Below, piece by piece: positions 26,348 to 34,007 of a stretch of 64,000 nucleotides of DNA. The position numbers were made by a program, and so were the translations under genes. This DNA comes from an uncultured Bacteroidota bacterium (GTDB lineage Bacteria; Bacteroidota; Bacteroidia; Chitinophagales; Chitinophagaceae), in NCBI GenBank assembly GCA_903903635.1, contig CAIUZK010000040.1, positions 1 to 64,000 of the forward strand, in the 5' to 3' direction. Positions within the stretch are counted from its first letter, which is position 1; each line of letters opens with the position of its first letter. Below the pieces are notes generated by a model, which made no database searches, had not been told where the DNA came from, and was given only the letters and a program-made list of their open reading frames with translations.

Positions 26348-27721
26348 ATGCGTACAATTATAGAACCATTCAAAATCAAATCAGTTGAGCCAATCAACTT
26401 CAACACAAAGGAAGAAAGGGTAGAATTGCTAAAAGAGGCGTATTTTAATCCTTTCCTGTTACGCTCGGATGATGTACTGATAGACCTGCTTACCGATAGC
26501 GGTACCAGCGCCATGAGCAGCAATCAGTGGGCCGGGATCATGCGGGGAGATGAGTCGTATGCAGGCAGCCCGAGTTTCTTTCGTTTTAAAGCAGCAGTGC
26601 AGGATATTACAGGCCTGCCCGATGTGATACCTACGCACCAGGGCAGGGCCTCAGAGAAAATACTTTTCAGTATAATGGGGGGTAAGGGTAAGTATTTTGT
26701 GGCCAACACCTTGTTTGACACTACACGCGCCAATATTGAGTTTTCGGGTGCAGAGGGTGTGGATCTGATATGTGAAGAAGGCAAACATCCCTCCATACCG
26801 GCTCCTTTCAAAGGCAACATGGATGTGGTGGCCCTGAAGAAATTTATTGTTGAAAAAGGCGCAGAAAATATTCCTCTGGTTATTATCACGATCACCAATA
26901 ACTCAGGTGGCGGACAGCCGGTGAGTATGGAGAATATAAGGGCAGTAAGAAAGGTATGCAGTGAATACTGTATTCCGTTGTTTATTGATGCCTGCCGGTT
27001 TGCCGAAAATTCATGGTTTATAAAAATGCGGGAAGCAGGTTATGCCAATGTGCCGGTGAAAGAGATAGCCAGGGAAATATTTTCTTATTCGGATGGATGC
27101 ACAATGAGCGCCAAGAAGGATGCCTTTGCCAATATTGGTGGGTTTCTGGCGATGCGCGATCCTGAACTTGCGCTGAAATGCCGCAATCTTCTGGTGATTA
27201 CAGAAGGCTTTCCTACCTATGGTGGACTTGCAGGGCGCGACCTGGAAGCTATTGCAATAGGCCTGGAAGAAGTGCTGGAAGAGAGCTACCTGCAATACCG
27301 TATACGCAGCATAGAATACCTGACCGATAAGTTGATAGATGCCGGTGTGCCGGTAATGCAACCCGCAGGCGGACATGCTGTTTACCTGGATGCAAAAGCA
27401 TTTTTGCCGCATATACCTCTGGACCAGTATCCGGGTCAGGCATTGGTAGGGGCTTTATATATTGAAGGTGGTGTAAGAGGCGTAGAAATTGGTTCGCTGA
27501 TGTTTGGTAAGTATGATGAGGCACACCAGCTTATTCCTGCACAACTGGAATTGGTGAGGCTGGCCATACCGCGCAGGGTATATACCCAGAGCCATATAGA
27601 TTATGTGGCTGAGGTGATTATAGAAGTGTTTAATAACAGGAACGATATTACAGGGTTGAAGATCATTGAAGAGTCTCCATTACTAAGGCACTTCACGGCT
27701 AAACTTGCGCCGATAAGCTAG
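26348..27721 (+). CDS. tnaA: Tryptophanase
   Basis: A 457-residue beta-eliminating PLP lyase: LIDLLTDSGTSAMSSNQWAG, PTHQGRASE, TLFDTTRAN, GGGQPVSM, PLP lysine in CTMSAKKDAFANIGG and YGGLAGRDLEA. It differs from tyrosine phenol-lyase at the discriminating sites: GVRGVEIGSL lacks the phenol-binding Arg (tyrosine phenol-lyase has SMERG), and the C-terminal LRHFTAKL keeps the His of tryptophanase where tyrosine phenol-lyase has Phe. It should cleave tryptophan to indole, pyruvate and ammonia. It has its own promoter with an FNR-like box and its own terminator. Confidence 0.9.
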   Translation: MRTIIEPFKIKSVEPINFNTKEERVELLKEAYFNPFLLRSDDVLIDLLTDSGTSAMSSNQWAGIMRGDESYAGSPSFFRFKAAVQDITGLPDVIPTHQGRASEKILFSIMGGKGKYFVANTLFDTTRANIEFSGAEGVDLICEEGKHPSIPAPFKGNMDVVALKKFIVEKGAENIPLVIITITNNSGGGQPVSMENIRAVRKVCSEYCIPLFIDACRFAENSWFIKMREAGYANVPVKEIAREIFSYSDGCTMSAKKDAFANIGGFLAMRDPELALKCRNLLVITEGFPTYGGLAGRDLEAIAIGLEEVLEESYLQYRIRSIEYLTDKLIDAGVPVMQPAGGHAVYLDAKAFLPHIPLDQYPGQALVGALYIEGGVRGVEIGSLMFGKYDEAHQLIPAQLELVRLAIPRRVYTQSHIDYVAEVIIEVFNNRNDITGLKIIEESPLLRHFTAKLAPIS

Positions 27722-27753
27722 ATGTTATTAAGAGTTTTTTTTGGTTGGTTTTG

Positions 27754-27791
27754 AAATGCCATTATGTGAATAGTATTCCATAATGGCATTT
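27754..27791 (+). terminator. Terminator hairpin after tnaA
   Basis: Arms AAATGCCATTATG (27754-27766) and its complement (27779-27791), loop 12, followed by a T-rich stretch, 33 bp past the tnaA stop. Confidence 0.75.
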
Positions 27792-27949
27792 TCATTTTCG
27801 CATATCGCGGCAATTGAATGTATTCCAGAGATGGGTTGTGCGTGTAATGGATTTAGTACATGTTGAGAGTTACTTTGCAATACATGGTTTAGCTGAATGC
27901 AATTCAGGACATCAACAATACACTAAAAAAGAAGCTTGTATTTATGCAA

Positions 27950-27981
27950 AAAAGCACCACCCTTTATGAGGTGATGCTTTT
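27950..27981 (-). terminator. Hairpin after the OB-fold lipoprotein gene
   Basis: AAAAGCACCACC (27950-27961) pairs with GGTGATGCTTTT (27970-27981) with one mismatch, loop 8; flanking A/T runs allow termination of the minus-strand gene that ends at 28019. Confidence 0.65.
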
Positions 27982-28018
27982 CTGATATATCAAAACGAAG
28001 TAATTATCTTAAGCCGGA

Positions 28019-28837
28019 CTATTTTATTATGGTTGCATCTTCCACGATTACATCGAAGAAGTAGCCATAGCCAAGATCTTTGTTCAGGCTAACCTTTCCT
28101 TCCAGTGTTACTACATCTCCCACCTTCAATTCGGCCGCGGAAGTAACGGTAAGGTCGAATTTGCCGACGGCATCGGTACCGTCCTGCAGATGGATCCAGT
28201 TTTTGCCCATTACCATTGGGGTATACTTAGTAACCTGACCTTTGATCTTAATGGTTTTGCCGGAATAATTTTCCTTTTTACCATACAATTCAGCAATAGT
28301 AATACCACCTTTGGCAGGAGCGACTTTTATTTCTTTCTTCTCAATAGAAGGTGGGGTGCGTGTATAGCTGGTAGCAGATGCGGGAGCGCCGTCCTTGCCC
28401 GGTTCGGCGTTGTTTGCCGCAGATCCATCGTTGCCTGTCGCAGCAGAAGTGGGCGAAGTGGCAGAGGTAGCATAAGGTTTATTTGTAGCTACAACCGAAG
28501 AACTTTTTGGTTCTGTATTCAGCTTTTCGAGGAGAATGATTGATTCGAATACCTTTTTAAGGTCTTTACTTTCAAATTTTTTCATTTCAATTCCACCTTC
28601 GTAATAATAGGTATCGCCGGTTTTTGCAGCCATTGAAGGTACGGCCAACCAAATCTCGTTTGAGTTTTCTTTGGCATGCAGATAGGTGTATTCGGTAGCC
28701 TGTAATACCTCCTCTACTACTATTTTATGAAAATTGTTTTGGCCGGCATCAGGAGCTTTGGTTTCCTGAGAAGATTGGCAGGATGTAAAGATTACTGCGA
28801 AAGCGGCAAGTACTAATTTAAGATTTTTTAAGCGCAT
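28019..28837 (-). CDS. OB-fold lipoprotein, paralogue of 55154-55885
   Basis: A 272-residue lipoprotein (AVIFTSC lipobox). The N-terminal domain (about 35-110) contains YTYLHAKENSNEIWLAVPSM and GDTYYYEGG. A low-complexity Ser/Thr/Ala linker (about 120-165) follows. The C-terminal OB-fold domain has ITIAELYGKKENYSGKTIKI, VMGKNWIHLQDGT and GDVVTLEGKVS. The same two domains occur in the paralogue at 55154. Both genes are divergent from an NHL-repeat gene at the head of a cytochrome operon. The function is unknown; a periplasmic binding or scaffolding role is only a guess. An ATG at 28843 is an alternative start. Confidence 0.75.
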   Translation of the reverse strand: MRLKNLKLVLAAFAVIFTSCQSSQETKAPDAGQNNFHKIVVEEVLQATEYTYLHAKENSNEIWLAVPSMAAKTGDTYYYEGGIEMKKFESKDLKKVFESIILLEKLNTEPKSSSVVATNKPYATSATSPTSAATGNDGSAANNAEPGKDGAPASATSYTRTPPSIEKKEIKVAPAKGGITIAELYGKKENYSGKTIKIKGQVTKYTPMVMGKNWIHLQDGTDAVGKFDLTVTSAAELKVGDVVTLEGKVSLNKDLGYGYFFDVIVEDATIIK

Positions 28838-28922
28838 AAACATTATGTGGTTTAGAATAGTTTAGAGTGCAATATTACGTTCAAATATTATAATGATGTA
28901 TGAGTTTTGTCATTTTACTATA

Positions 28923-28965
28923 TGATTAATATCATTGAAATTGAAAGTCATCGGGGATAGTTTTG
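28923..28965 (+). promoter_or_regulatory. FNR-like box and -7 element of the NHL/12-haem operon
   Basis: TGATTAATATCA (28923-28934, inside the 14-bp palindrome ATGATTAATATCAT) and a perfect TAnnTTTG element TAGTTTTG (28958-28965), separated by exactly 24 bp end to start. The box matches the TTGAT-N4-ATCAA FNR core. About 210 bp of leader separates it from the NHL start at 29186. A weaker -7 element (CAAATATT on this strand, 28882-28889) could serve the divergent gene. Confidence 0.75.
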
Positions 28966-29185
28966 CCCCTGTTATTAATGGAGGATAAGTATAAGACACT
29001 AATTTGCAATACAAAAATAAGTCGTTTTTTTATCAGAAACGATATTGAAAGAAGTAAACCAAAACAGGGCATATAGCCATATTGAAGAAAGGTAAGAACT
29101 AATTAATTGATCTGAATAGCAGTTATTTGCTCTTTGGATTATTTTTATTTGAGTAAATTATTTCTGAAGTGCAGGGAATGGAATT

Positions 29186-30211
29186 ATGATGAAGTATAAA
29201 TGTTTATCTAAAATAGCGGTTCACCTATTACTAAGCATGTTGCTGGTGGTATACGGCTATGCACAAGGTAAAACCACAGATAAGCATGATGATAATAATG
29301 GTCAGCCTTATATAAAATGGATAAGTCAGTATCCGGCCAGGGCTGTAGCTGAGGTGAAGCAAAACTCGTTCAAAAAAATATATAATTTCCTGGTACAGAA
29401 GGAAAGGGAATCTTATCTGGGCAGACCAATAGCAATTATAGCTGCAAATCCCGGCAGTTTCTGGGTGCTGGATCAGGGTGCTGAGACCATTTACAAGATG
29501 GAAAAGAACAAACTGGAGAAGCCCCATTCAATTAGAAAAAAGGAACATTATTTCAATTCGCTGATAGGGGAGTGCGCATTGCCCGGGGGAGCTATACTTT
29601 TTACAGATTCGCGGCTTAATAAGGTTTTCCTGATTGAAAAGGACGATAAAAAACTACTGCAGTTAAATGATACCATGCATTTTGAGCAGCCCACCGGGGT
29701 GGCTTATAATAAAGTAACAGACGAGGTTTGGGTAGTAGAAACAGCAGCTCACCGGGTATCCCTTTTTAAGCGGAATGGTGAACTGATAAAAAGGATAGGC
29801 ACAAGAGGTAATGAGAACGGGCAATTCAATTTTCCCACGTCAATTTGCATAGATAAAGCAGGTGATGCCTATGTAGTGGATGCCATGAATTTCCGGGTGC
29901 AGATATTTAATAAGAAGGGCGAATTTGTGTCGACTTTCGGAGAAGCAGGAGATGCCAGCGGTTCGTTTGCACGACCTAAGGGAATAGCAACCGATACGTA
30001 TGGCCATATTTACGTGGCAGATGCTTTGTTTCATGCGGTTCAGATATTCGACCGGGCAGGTAATTTTCTATATAGTTTCGGGCAGCAGGGGCGAGGCAAG
30101 GGTGAATTCTGGATGCCGGCAGGATTGTATATTGACGACAGGAATTATGTATACGTTGCCGATAGTTATAATTCAAGGATACAAATATTTCAGTTAATTA
30201 ACGGAGGTTAA
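29186..30211 (+). CDS. Secreted NHL-repeat beta-propeller protein
   Basis: A 341-residue protein with a signal peptide (LLSMLLVVYGYAQG). At least four NHL-type repeats run from about 150 to 338, each with a D-x-Y-V-A/V-D core: FNFPTSICIDKAGDAYVVD, FARPKGIATDTYGHIYVAD, FWMPAGLYIDDRNYVYVAD. Such propellers often sit next to multihaem cytochromes in extracellular electron transfer loci. It is translationally coupled to the 12-haem cytochrome: its stop overlaps the GGAGG ribosome-binding site of the next gene. Confidence 0.85.
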   Translation: MMKYKCLSKIAVHLLLSMLLVVYGYAQGKTTDKHDDNNGQPYIKWISQYPARAVAEVKQNSFKKIYNFLVQKERESYLGRPIAIIAANPGSFWVLDQGAETIYKMEKNKLEKPHSIRKKEHYFNSLIGECALPGGAILFTDSRLNKVFLIEKDDKKLLQLNDTMHFEQPTGVAYNKVTDEVWVVETAAHRVSLFKRNGELIKRIGTRGNENGQFNFPTSICIDKAGDAYVVDAMNFRVQIFNKKGEFVSTFGEAGDASGSFARPKGIATDTYGHIYVADALFHAVQIFDRAGNFLYSFGQQGRGKGEFWMPAGLYIDDRNYVYVADSYNSRIQIFQLINGG

Positions 30212-30213
30212 AA

Positions 30214-31947
30214 ATGAAAAAGATAATTAGCATCATCATCAGTACACTGCTGTGCATACCTCTTGGAATGGATGCGCAATCTATTTTAAACACCAAGCAC
30301 AATTTATCAGTAAACGGGCCTGGTTCTGTAAAATCAACCTCGGAGAACGAGGTGTGTATTTTTTGCCATACACCACATAATGCGCGAACAACGGGGCCAT
30401 TGTGGAATAAAGCGGACCCTGGTAATTTTTACACAATTTATGCCAGTTCCACTACAAATGCAGTAATCGGGCAGCCAGACGGTACATCATTAATGTGCCT
30501 GTCGTGCCATGACGGAACGGTGGCATTAGGTAGTGTTGTCAGTTCGCCAACTACGATCAGTTTTGGAGGGGTAACAACTATGCCGGCCGGCCGGTCGAAT
30601 CTTGGTACCAATCTGTCGGACGACCATCCGGTATCCTTTACCTATAATGCGGCTCTGGCCAATGCAAATGGTCAGCTTAAGCAACCATCGAATATTACGC
30701 AACCCGTATCGCTGGACAAGAATGATAAAATGCAGTGTACTTCCTGCCATGAGGCGCATGATAATTCTTATTCCAAATTCCTGGTGGCATCTACACAGGG
30801 ATCAACACTATGCTATAGTTGCCATGATAAAACTTATTGGGGAAACAGCAGCCACAGCAGATCAACCAAAACATGGAATGGGTTGGGGGTAAATCCATGG
30901 CCGCATACTACGTATACCAATGTTGCGGATAACGCATGTGAGAATTGCCACGCGCCGCATACGGCGGGCGGCGCAGTGCGGCTGCTTAATTATCAGCATG
31001 AAGAGGATAATTGCCTGAGTTGCCATACAGGCAACGTGGCAGCAACCAATATCCAGACACAACTTACAAAGACCTACAAGCACAATGTATATGGCTATCT
31101 GGGCGTGCATGATGAAAGAGAAACCCCATTGATGGGCAGCAAGCACGTGGAGTGTGAAGATTGCCATAATCCTCATGCTACCAACAATACTACAGCGACA
31201 GCTCCTAATGTGAAAGGATCCATGCAGGGAGTATCAGGAATTGACCTTAATGGTTCAACTGTTAATCCTGCGCCCTATGAATACCAGATATGTCTTAAAT
31301 GCCACAGCGATAATCCGGCAGTGGCGCCCTATACGCAGCGTTATCGCGGGGTAGGCAATATGCGGCAGAATTTCAATCCTACCAACGTATCTTTCCACCC
31401 GGTAGCGGAAGCCGGTCAGAATCCATCTGTAAGCAGTCTTATAGGGCCCTGGACCGTAGCCAGTAAAATGTATTGCAGTGACTGCCATGCCAGCGATGGC
31501 TCTGGTTCGCCTGCAGGACCTCATGGTTCGAACAACCTGGCTATTCTTAAATTTGCGTATGATACAGCGCGTTTCCCCATGCTTGGCGCAGGGTGGAATG
31601 CTACTGATTTAAGTATGCACTGGCCGCTGTGTTTCCAATGTCACAATGTGAGTACTGTAACCACTATTCATACTGCTATTTCGGGAGGGCACTTCATGAA
31701 GTATGTGGGCTGTAATACCTGCCATGATCCTCATGGATATGATGGGTCGATAGGAGTTAACGGAGGCAGTTCGGTATCGGCATTTGAGCGGTTACTTAAT
31801 TTTGATACCACAGTAATCAGGCCCAACCTTACCAATGGAAAAATGATCGATATCCCTAACCGGAAATGTTATTTTGTTTGTCACCAGTATCCATCTGGTA
31901 CAGGAGGCATGTACCATGTGCATCTGAATACAGGTTCAGGGTATTAG
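30214..31947 (+). CDS. Dodecahaem cytochrome c (doubled-CXXCH type)
   Basis: The protein has 577 residues, with a signal peptide ending at GMDAQ. Eleven CXXCH sites (CIFCH, CLSCH, CTSCH, CYSCH, CENCH, CLSCH, CEDCH, CLKCH, CSDCH, CFQCH, CNTCH) plus one CX3CH (CYFVCH) near the C-terminus give twelve haem sites. The first 200 residues (TKHNLS, CHTPHN, LCLSCHDGT-like, DHPVSFTYNAAL, CTSCHEAH) are homologous to the tetrahaem proteins at 32525 and 33231, so this is a tetrahaem unit with an added multihaem C-terminal half. GGAGG lies 7 nt before the ATG. A terminator follows the gene. Confidence 0.92.
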   Translation: MKKIISIIISTLLCIPLGMDAQSILNTKHNLSVNGPGSVKSTSENEVCIFCHTPHNARTTGPLWNKADPGNFYTIYASSTTNAVIGQPDGTSLMCLSCHDGTVALGSVVSSPTTISFGGVTTMPAGRSNLGTNLSDDHPVSFTYNAALANANGQLKQPSNITQPVSLDKNDKMQCTSCHEAHDNSYSKFLVASTQGSTLCYSCHDKTYWGNSSHSRSTKTWNGLGVNPWPHTTYTNVADNACENCHAPHTAGGAVRLLNYQHEEDNCLSCHTGNVAATNIQTQLTKTYKHNVYGYLGVHDERETPLMGSKHVECEDCHNPHATNNTTATAPNVKGSMQGVSGIDLNGSTVNPAPYEYQICLKCHSDNPAVAPYTQRYRGVGNMRQNFNPTNVSFHPVAEAGQNPSVSSLIGPWTVASKMYCSDCHASDGSGSPAGPHGSNNLAILKFAYDTARFPMLGAGWNATDLSMHWPLCFQCHNVSTVTTIHTAISGGHFMKYVGCNTCHDPHGYDGSIGVNGGSSVSAFERLLNFDTTVIRPNLTNGKMIDIPNRKCYFVCHQYPSGTGGMYHVHLNTGSGY

Positions 31948-31975
31948 CGGTTTATTTAGTATCTTATTATTTATG

Positions 31976-32003
31976 GCAGACCTAACCGGTCTGCTATTTT
32001 TTT
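31976..32003 (+). terminator. Rho-independent terminator of the NHL/12-haem operon
   Basis: GCAGACC (31976-31982) pairs with GGTCTGC (31988-31994), loop TAACC, followed by TATTTTTTT. Confidence 0.9.
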
Positions 32004-32215
32004 GGTGGTGTCCGGGAGATTCATTGGATTTTTTTGCGAAATCGCAGGAAACAGAATGACCAGAATTAGTTTGAGTTTAAGAATGCAGACAGTATTGCTG
32101 AATTTGCTGCTTTTAGTTAATTGCTGCTACATATTGAAAAAAGCAGCAAAAGACATGTTGCTAACTGCTATTAACCAAATTAATAAAAAAGCTTGCGAAT
32201 CCGCAAATTTTGAAC

Positions 32216-32227
32216 TGATATATATCA
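32216..32227. promoter_or_regulatory. Second, distal FNR-like palindrome in the gap before the tetrahaem genes
   Basis: TGATATATATCA, a TGAT-N4-ATCA palindrome. No TAnnTTTG element lies at the usual 24-bp distance, so it is not part of a matching promoter; it could be an auxiliary or upstream repressing site. The 578-bp gap 31948-32524 contains no convincing gene. Confidence 0.4.
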
Positions 32228-32440
32228 TGATATTTTTTCTCTCAGTAAGGCCCCAAAATAATGATGTTTTGGATACCCCAGGGCACAATTTCAGGCATTG
32301 TATTTTGGGTTGAATTTGTGCTGTAAACCATTGAAAAATAGTGCAATATTGTAGAGTTCAACATCCGCTCAAATGTGCTGTTAAGAAGCTAATGAACCGA
32401 CCATTGTCAGGAATTGTTTGCGAAAACGCAAAAACAGGGC

Positions 32441-32483
32441 TGACATCTGTCATAGGTAAGTCATGGTGGTGGTTCTACTTTTG
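32441..32483 (+). promoter_or_regulatory. FNR-like box and -7 element of the tetrahaem cytochrome operon
   Basis: TGACATCTGTCA (32441-32452), a perfect dyad, and a perfect TAnnTTTG element TACTTTTG (32476-32483), 24 bp end to start. The predicted start of transcription is near 32487, about 38 nt before the ATG. Confidence 0.75.
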
Positions 32484-32524
32484 TGTTATTGATTTATTCT
32501 TAACAATTAAAAAAAAGGTATATT

Positions 32525-33166
32525 ATGAAACTCAAAAAACTAGTTATGCTAAGCTCGATCCTTCTGGGGCTTACTCCGCTATGCTTAGGGCAAAACATTA
32601 AAGGTTCGCCACACGATTTCACCAGAAACACAGCATCAAACTCGTCTGGTGAGCTATGTATTGTTTGTCATGCACCACACGGAACAGATGCAACTGCAGT
32701 GCCATTATGGAACCATGGTACAACAACGCAGATTTTCTCCACTTACATTGGTTACAAATTCGACGCGTTGCCATCAATTACAGCTCCTGATGGCGCTTCA
32801 AAACTTTGCCTGAGCTGCCATGATGGTGTTAGTGCCATGAACCAGTTTGGCGGTCATGCAAATGGTACAAGCGCACCCGGTCCAACTTACTTAGGAGTAC
32901 ATGCATCCAATCTTGGTATTGATCTTACCAACGACCATCCGGTATCATTTGTTTACAATACAGCTCTTGCAACTCTTGACGGAGCATTAAAAGATCCAAG
33001 TACAGCAACAACAAGCCTTGGTGGTACAATCGCTACCGATATGCTTGATATCAACAGTAAAGTACAATGTCCTTCTTGTCATGAAGTTCACGACCAGACC
33101 ATCTACAGATTTGGAAAGATCAGCAATGCAGGCAGTGCACTATGTTTAACATGCCATAATAAATAA
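32525..33166 (+). CDS. Tetrahaem cytochrome c, candidate OmcE-like filament subunit
   Basis: The protein has 213 residues with a signal peptide ending at LCLGQ. Four CXXCH sites: CIVCH, CLSCH, CPSCH, CLTCH. Additional histidines that could be distal ligands occur at SPHDF near the mature N-terminus, CHAPH, LWNH, GGH, GVH, NDHPVSF and CHEVH. Size, haem number and the N-terminal HDF motif resemble the tetrahaem cytochromes known to polymerise into extracellular nanowires; that resemblance is by eye. The next gene is a paralogue, and both resemble the N-terminal third of the 12-haem protein. Confidence 0.88.
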   Translation: MKLKKLVMLSSILLGLTPLCLGQNIKGSPHDFTRNTASNSSGELCIVCHAPHGTDATAVPLWNHGTTTQIFSTYIGYKFDALPSITAPDGASKLCLSCHDGVSAMNQFGGHANGTSAPGPTYLGVHASNLGIDLTNDHPVSFVYNTALATLDGALKDPSTATTSLGGTIATDMLDINSKVQCPSCHEVHDQTIYRFGKISNAGSALCLTCHNK

Positions 33167-33230
33167 CGAAAGGAATCAATTTTAAATATTGATCGAAAAA
33201 AATTCTTAACAAAACAAAATAAAAATATTT

Positions 33231-33962
33231 ATGAGATTCAAATCATTTTTTATCGCAAGTTCCATAGTCCTGGGCCTGACACAATTATGCTACGGGCAGG
33301 CAGGAACAATAGTGGGGTCTAAACACGATTTCTCGTTAGCCAATAATACGTGGAATTTCAGTACCCCGGTTACCGCACAGTTGCAGGGCCAGATATGCCG
33401 CCCATGCCATGCGCCACACAACAGTAATATACGCGATGTTGCCGCTATCGGTGGGGGCTATTCCAATACACCAGGGGCAGGTAGTTTCGGCCCATTGTGG
33501 GACCATACTCTTTCTACTCAGACCTACAATATCTATTCGCAAGGATATAATTTCTGGAAAGAAGGTGCTGCTACAGTTGGTAATCCAGACGGAAGCTCAA
33601 AGCTTTGCTTAAGCTGTCATGATGGTACTGTAGCACTTGCTAACTTCCGTACATTTGCTACTGCTACTACCAAAATGTCAACTTTTAATGGTGGTGCATC
33701 TAATCTGGGTACAGACCTTAGTACATCACACCCTATTTCGTTTACTTACAATACAGCATTGGCAACTACAGACCACAAAATATGGGATCCATCATCTACA
33801 CCATCAGGTGTTCATAGCGGAACCATTGATGCAGATATGCTGGAGAACGGAAAGCTACAGTGTATTTCCTGTCATGATGCTCATAACGGAGCTGGCGTAA
33901 ATCGTTTACTTATCAAAAGTAACGTAGGAAGTGCATTGTGTTTTACTTGTCATAAACTATAG
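33231..33962 (+). CDS. Tetrahaem cytochrome c, tandem paralogue
   Basis: The protein has 243 residues with a signal peptide ending at LCYGQ. Four CXXCH sites: CRPCH, CLSCH, CISCH, CFTCH. Shared blocks with the upstream gene are SKHDFS, CHAPHN, SKLCLSCHDGT, LGTDLSTSHPISFTYNTALAT and ALCFTCHK. It lies 64 bp after the previous gene with no terminator between, and 45 bp before the giant Ig-repeat gene, so the three form one transcription unit under the promoter at 32441. Confidence 0.88.
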   Translation: MRFKSFFIASSIVLGLTQLCYGQAGTIVGSKHDFSLANNTWNFSTPVTAQLQGQICRPCHAPHNSNIRDVAAIGGGYSNTPGAGSFGPLWDHTLSTQTYNIYSQGYNFWKEGAATVGNPDGSSKLCLSCHDGTVALANFRTFATATTKMSTFNGGASNLGTDLSTSHPISFTYNTALATTDHKIWDPSSTPSGVHSGTIDADMLENGKLQCISCHDAHNGAGVNRLLIKSNVGSALCFTCHKL

Positions 33963-34007
33963 GACAAAACCTAAAAACATTAATTTCTAATATTAAAAAC
34001 GAAAGTC

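Noticed and set aside
26348-27721. Tyrosine phenol-lyase instead of tryptophanase
   Set aside because: Many blocks resemble tyrosine phenol-lyase, but the phenol-contacting Arg is replaced (GVEIGSL) and the C-terminal His of tryptophanase (RHFTAKL) is present.
32002-32313. Possible small gene between the 12-haem and tetrahaem cytochromes
   Set aside because: The frame overlaps the terminator and the FNR-like palindrome, and its translation shows no signal, domain or haem motif.
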